In this document: in pieces, positions 62,044 to 64,000 of the stretch
Layout of the letters: each line of letters begins with the position of its first letter
Position numbering within the stretch: position 1 is the stretch's first letter
Assembly: GCA_902362775.1 (NCBI GenBank)
Contig: CABIXV010000003.1
Coordinates: 248,001-312,000 of the forward strand
DNA from: Clostridiales bacterium
GTDB lineage: Bacteria; Bacillota; Clostridia; Oscillospirales; Oscillospiraceae
Length of the DNA: 64,000 nt
Direction of reading: 5' to 3'
Notes under the pieces: generated by a model
The model's database searches: none
What the model saw: only the letters and a program-made list of their open reading frames with translations
What the model was told of the DNA's origin: nothing
Translations under genes and position numbers: made by a program

Positions 62044-63353
62044 CACTTCTTACCTCCATTCTTCATCATGATCTTAGCCAGGGCGATGGAGGGTGCCAGA
62101 GGCCGCTTTGCGGGGCAGACAAAGGAACAAGTGCCGCAGCTCATGCACAGGTCGGCGTTGAGCTGCTGGAGCAGTTCCACGTTGCCGTCGTTATAGGCCT
62201 GGACGATCTCCTTGGCGGACAGGCCCAGAGGGCAGGCGTTGGTACACCGGCCACAGTGGATGCAGTTTGTGGCCTTGGGGATGTGGGCCCACTTCTTGGA
62301 GAAGGCCAGAACAGCGTTGTTGTTTTTCAGGACCGGCTGGGACAGATCAGCGATGCAGTTGCCCATCATAGGGCCGCCATAGAGCACCTTGCCGGGCTCG
62401 TCGGTAAAGCCGCCGCAGAAATCCAACAGCTCCTGGACAGGAGTGCCGATGATGACCTCGACGTTCTTGGGCTCTTTGACGATGTCGCCGTCCACCGTGA
62501 GGCGCTTGGTGACCAGAGGCATGCCGGTCTCCAGATACTTGCCCACAAAGGCCACAGAGGTAACGTTCATGACGATAACCCCCACGTCAGAGGGCAGGCC
62601 GGGGAAGGGAACTTCCCGTCCGGTGCAATTCTCAATCAGGACTTTCTCAGCGCCCTGGGGATAGCGGCAGGGCAGCTCCTTGACCTCGACACCGGGCATA
62701 TCAATGGCATCCTTCATCTTGGCGATTGCCTGGGGCTTATTTCCCTCGATGCCGATGACGCACTTTTTGATGTCCAGATACTTCATGACTGCCTTGATAC
62801 CGCCCAGGATGAAGTGGGTGTCCTCGATCAGGCAGCGGTTGTCAGAAGTGATGTACGGCTCACACTCAGCGCCATTGATCACCAGAGTGTCGATCTCATC
62901 CAGATTCTTAGGCGCCAGCTTGACCGCAGTGGGGAAGCCGGCTCCGCCCAGTCCAACCAGGCCACTGGCCCGGATGGCGTCCTGGAAAGACTTTAGGTCT
63001 GTCACCACCGGGGGCGCCACGGCGGGGTCCACCTTCTGCTCCCCGTCTGGAATGATGACCACGGCGGTCTGGGCCGCGCCATTGGGAGCGGTAATGGTGA
63101 CGATGCTGTCCACGGTGCCGGATACGCCGGAGTGGATGTCGCTGGACACGAAGCCTCCGGCCTTGCCTACCACGGTACCTACATACACCTGATCGCCCTT
63201 GGCCACGGCGGGGGCAGCCGGAGCGCCAATGTGCTGTCCCATGGACAGAACGATCTTAGACGGCAGCGGCATCACTACCGTTTCAAGGTTGGAAGTCCTT
63301 TTTTCATGAGGGACTCCCGCACCTTGCGCGGAACGTTTGAGAAATTTACTCAT
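62043..63353 (-). CDS. rnfC: Rnf complex subunit C (NADH side)
   Basis: 436 residues: an N-terminal barrel-like domain, GLVGLGGAGFPTAVKL (NADH/FMN-binding glycine-rich motif), and two 4Fe-4S motifs CIHCGRCTNACP and CMSCGTCSFVCP near the C-terminus. RnfC exchanges electrons with NAD. The complex couples ferredoxin:NAD oxidoreduction to sodium or proton export. ATG 63353 with GGGAGG eleven bases upstream; first gene of the operon. Confidence 0.95.
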   Translation of the reverse strand: MSKFLKRSAQGAGVPHEKRTSNLETVVMPLPSKIVLSMGQHIGAPAAPAVAKGDQVYVGTVVGKAGGFVSSDIHSGVSGTVDSIVTITAPNGAAQTAVVIIPDGEQKVDPAVAPPVVTDLKSFQDAIRASGLVGLGGAGFPTAVKLAPKNLDEIDTLVINGAECEPYITSDNRCLIEDTHFILGGIKAVMKYLDIKKCVIGIEGNKPQAIAKMKDAIDMPGVEVKELPCRYPQGAEKVLIENCTGREVPFPGLPSDVGVIVMNVTSVAFVGKYLETGMPLVTKRLTVDGDIVKEPKNVEVIIGTPVQELLDFCGGFTDEPGKVLYGGPMMGNCIADLSQPVLKNNNAVLAFSKKWAHIPKATNCIHCGRCTNACPLGLSAKEIVQAYNDGNVELLQQLNADLCMSCGTCSFVCPAKRPLAPSIALAKIMMKNGGKK

Positions 63354-63609
63354 TCAGATTTCGACCTCCCTATACTGCAATCGCTGGAACTGTGGAGCCT
63401 GGACACGCATTTTATACGGTCCCCCTCTTCCCTCCTGACAGGAACTGGAAACCACTGGGGGACCCCGCCCCTCTATCATACCCATGCCCCGCGGCGTCCG
63501 AGTTCAGCGGACGCACGACAAAACCCGCCGGACCCCGTTTCTCCTGTAAAACAAGTCCGTCGGTTCTGCTTGCGGGCTTTATCATACACCTTTTATGGAA
63601 AAATTGCAA
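63354..63609 (-). promoter_or_regulatory. rnf promoter and long structured leader
   Basis: Minus-strand TTGCAA (63609-63604) and TATGAT (63586-63581), 17-base spacer, lie 228 bases before rnfC. The leader holds a perfect GCGTCCG/CGGACGC hairpin (63494-63514) and a GGTCCCCC/GGGGGACC stem (63418-63464) with further pairing inside. No gene fits. A riboswitch or attenuator is possible; I do not recognise a known class. Confidence 0.6.
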
Positions 63610-63735
63610 GATTGATTTCGAAAAAAACGACCTGTTTCCCGAGCATTCTTCCCCCTCTCCCAAAGGATTTCACCCCACCGGCATTTCCTTCTCTTCCATA
63701 GCCGCACCCCAGGCACAGGCTTGTCCGCGTTGACC

Positions 63736-63770
63736 ATAAAAGAGGCGCGGGCCCTCTCAGGTCCGCGCCT
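63736..63770 (-). terminator. Terminator after the small Cys-rich gene
   Basis: GAGGCGCGG pairs with CCGCGCCTC (9 bp, 12-base loop) followed on the minus strand by TTTTA. Confidence 0.82.
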
Positions 63771-63793
63771 CCCGATCAATCTGGATCGCCTGG

Positions 63794-63949
63794 TCAGCAG
63801 CCACAGCCGCAGCCGTTGTTATTGTTACAGCCACAGCCATTGTTGCAGCCACAGCTATTGCCCCAGCCGCCGCAGCAGAACAGGATGATGATCAGAATGA
63901 TGATCCACAGGCAGCCTCCGCCGCCCCAACCGTTATTGCAGCACCCCAT
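63794..63949 (-). CDS. 51-residue Cys/Gly/Asn-rich small membrane protein
   Basis: ATG 63949 with AGGAGGTACTTCAA upstream and a terminator after the stop define an independent gene. The peptide starts MGCCNNGWGGGGCLW, has a hydrophobic core of Ile and Leu (about residues 14-24) and ends in alternating Cys/Gly/Asn (11 cysteines in total). It resembles YjcZ-type or coat-associated small sporulation proteins in composition only; metal binding or cross-linking is conceivable. Function unknown. Confidence 0.75.
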   Translation of the reverse strand: MGCCNNGWGGGGCLWIIILIIILFCCGGWGNSCGCNNGCGCNNNNGCGCGC

Positions 63950-64000
63950 TTGAAGTACCTCCTGATATGAAGTTCTGAGAGGGGCTGTTTGCCGCTCTCA

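Overview
The window is a piece of a Gram-positive, endospore-forming Clostridia genome with fairly high GC. A forespore sigma factor (SigG), a six-subunit Rnf complex, AGGAGG-type ribosome binding sites with frequent TTG/GTG starts, and a CGAAC-N4-GTTYG type SOS box all fit. An Oscillospiraceae gut bacterium of the Flavonifractor/Lawsonibacter/Intestinimonas kind is the best guess. That is inference from gene content, not a database match.

Positions 1 to about 25,271 are an integrative-conjugative-type mobile element, almost entirely on the minus strand, whose left end lies outside the window. Its right part (19.6-25.3 kb) has parA2-parB2, two small paralogous proteins, a DnaD-like replication initiator, pcfB and a virD4 coupling-protein gene cut off at codon 340. 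Next to the cut lie the first 51 codons of a serine recombinase between two terminator hairpins. A second cargo/mobilisation module follows (0-19.3 kb): parA1-parB1, a 2799-residue ArdC-like/methylase/helicase protein, several unknown conserved proteins, a Toprim primase-like protein, an AlbA_2/ATPase regulator, a MobC-like protein with an HUH relaxase, and an AAA/DUF4143 ATPase. Two ParAB pairs and two truncated genes point to a composite or nested element. No virB4, virB6 or complete integrase is visible. A complete tnpV gene is read in a second frame inside the giant gene.

The element's right edge falls inside an alkaline phosphatase gene. Only the 3' part survives (25,272-25,775), beginning within the conserved D-H-E-T-G-G metal-ligand motif.

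From 25.8 to 43.9 kb the DNA is chromosomal: a YibE/F membrane protein, a membrane-tethered XRE regulator, a spore-photoproduct-lyase-like radical SAM gene divergent from SOS-controlled dinB, phosphate (PiT) and metal (ZIP) transporters, CstA, sigG, DUF523/DUF3795, ireB, an MFS permease, the tepA-uppP-ftsK cluster, an XRE/lipoprotein pair and a nucleotidyltransferase.

From 43.9 to 55.0 kb, twelve tightly packed minus-strand genes look like one operon starting at a ddl promoter: ddl, murF, an ABC-F ATPase, ydcF-like, prfA, a small unknown, a HAD phosphatase, a GNAT, tsaC, DUF4180, coaE and an M18 aminopeptidase. They mix cell-wall precursor synthesis, translation and cofactor functions. Next come tsaE-tsaB-upp (with tsaC, most of the bacterial t6A pathway), a divergent FtsW/RodA-family gene, and the rnfCDGEAB operon (58.4-63.4 kb) behind a long structured leader. 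A 51-residue Cys/Gly/Asn-rich small protein closes the window.
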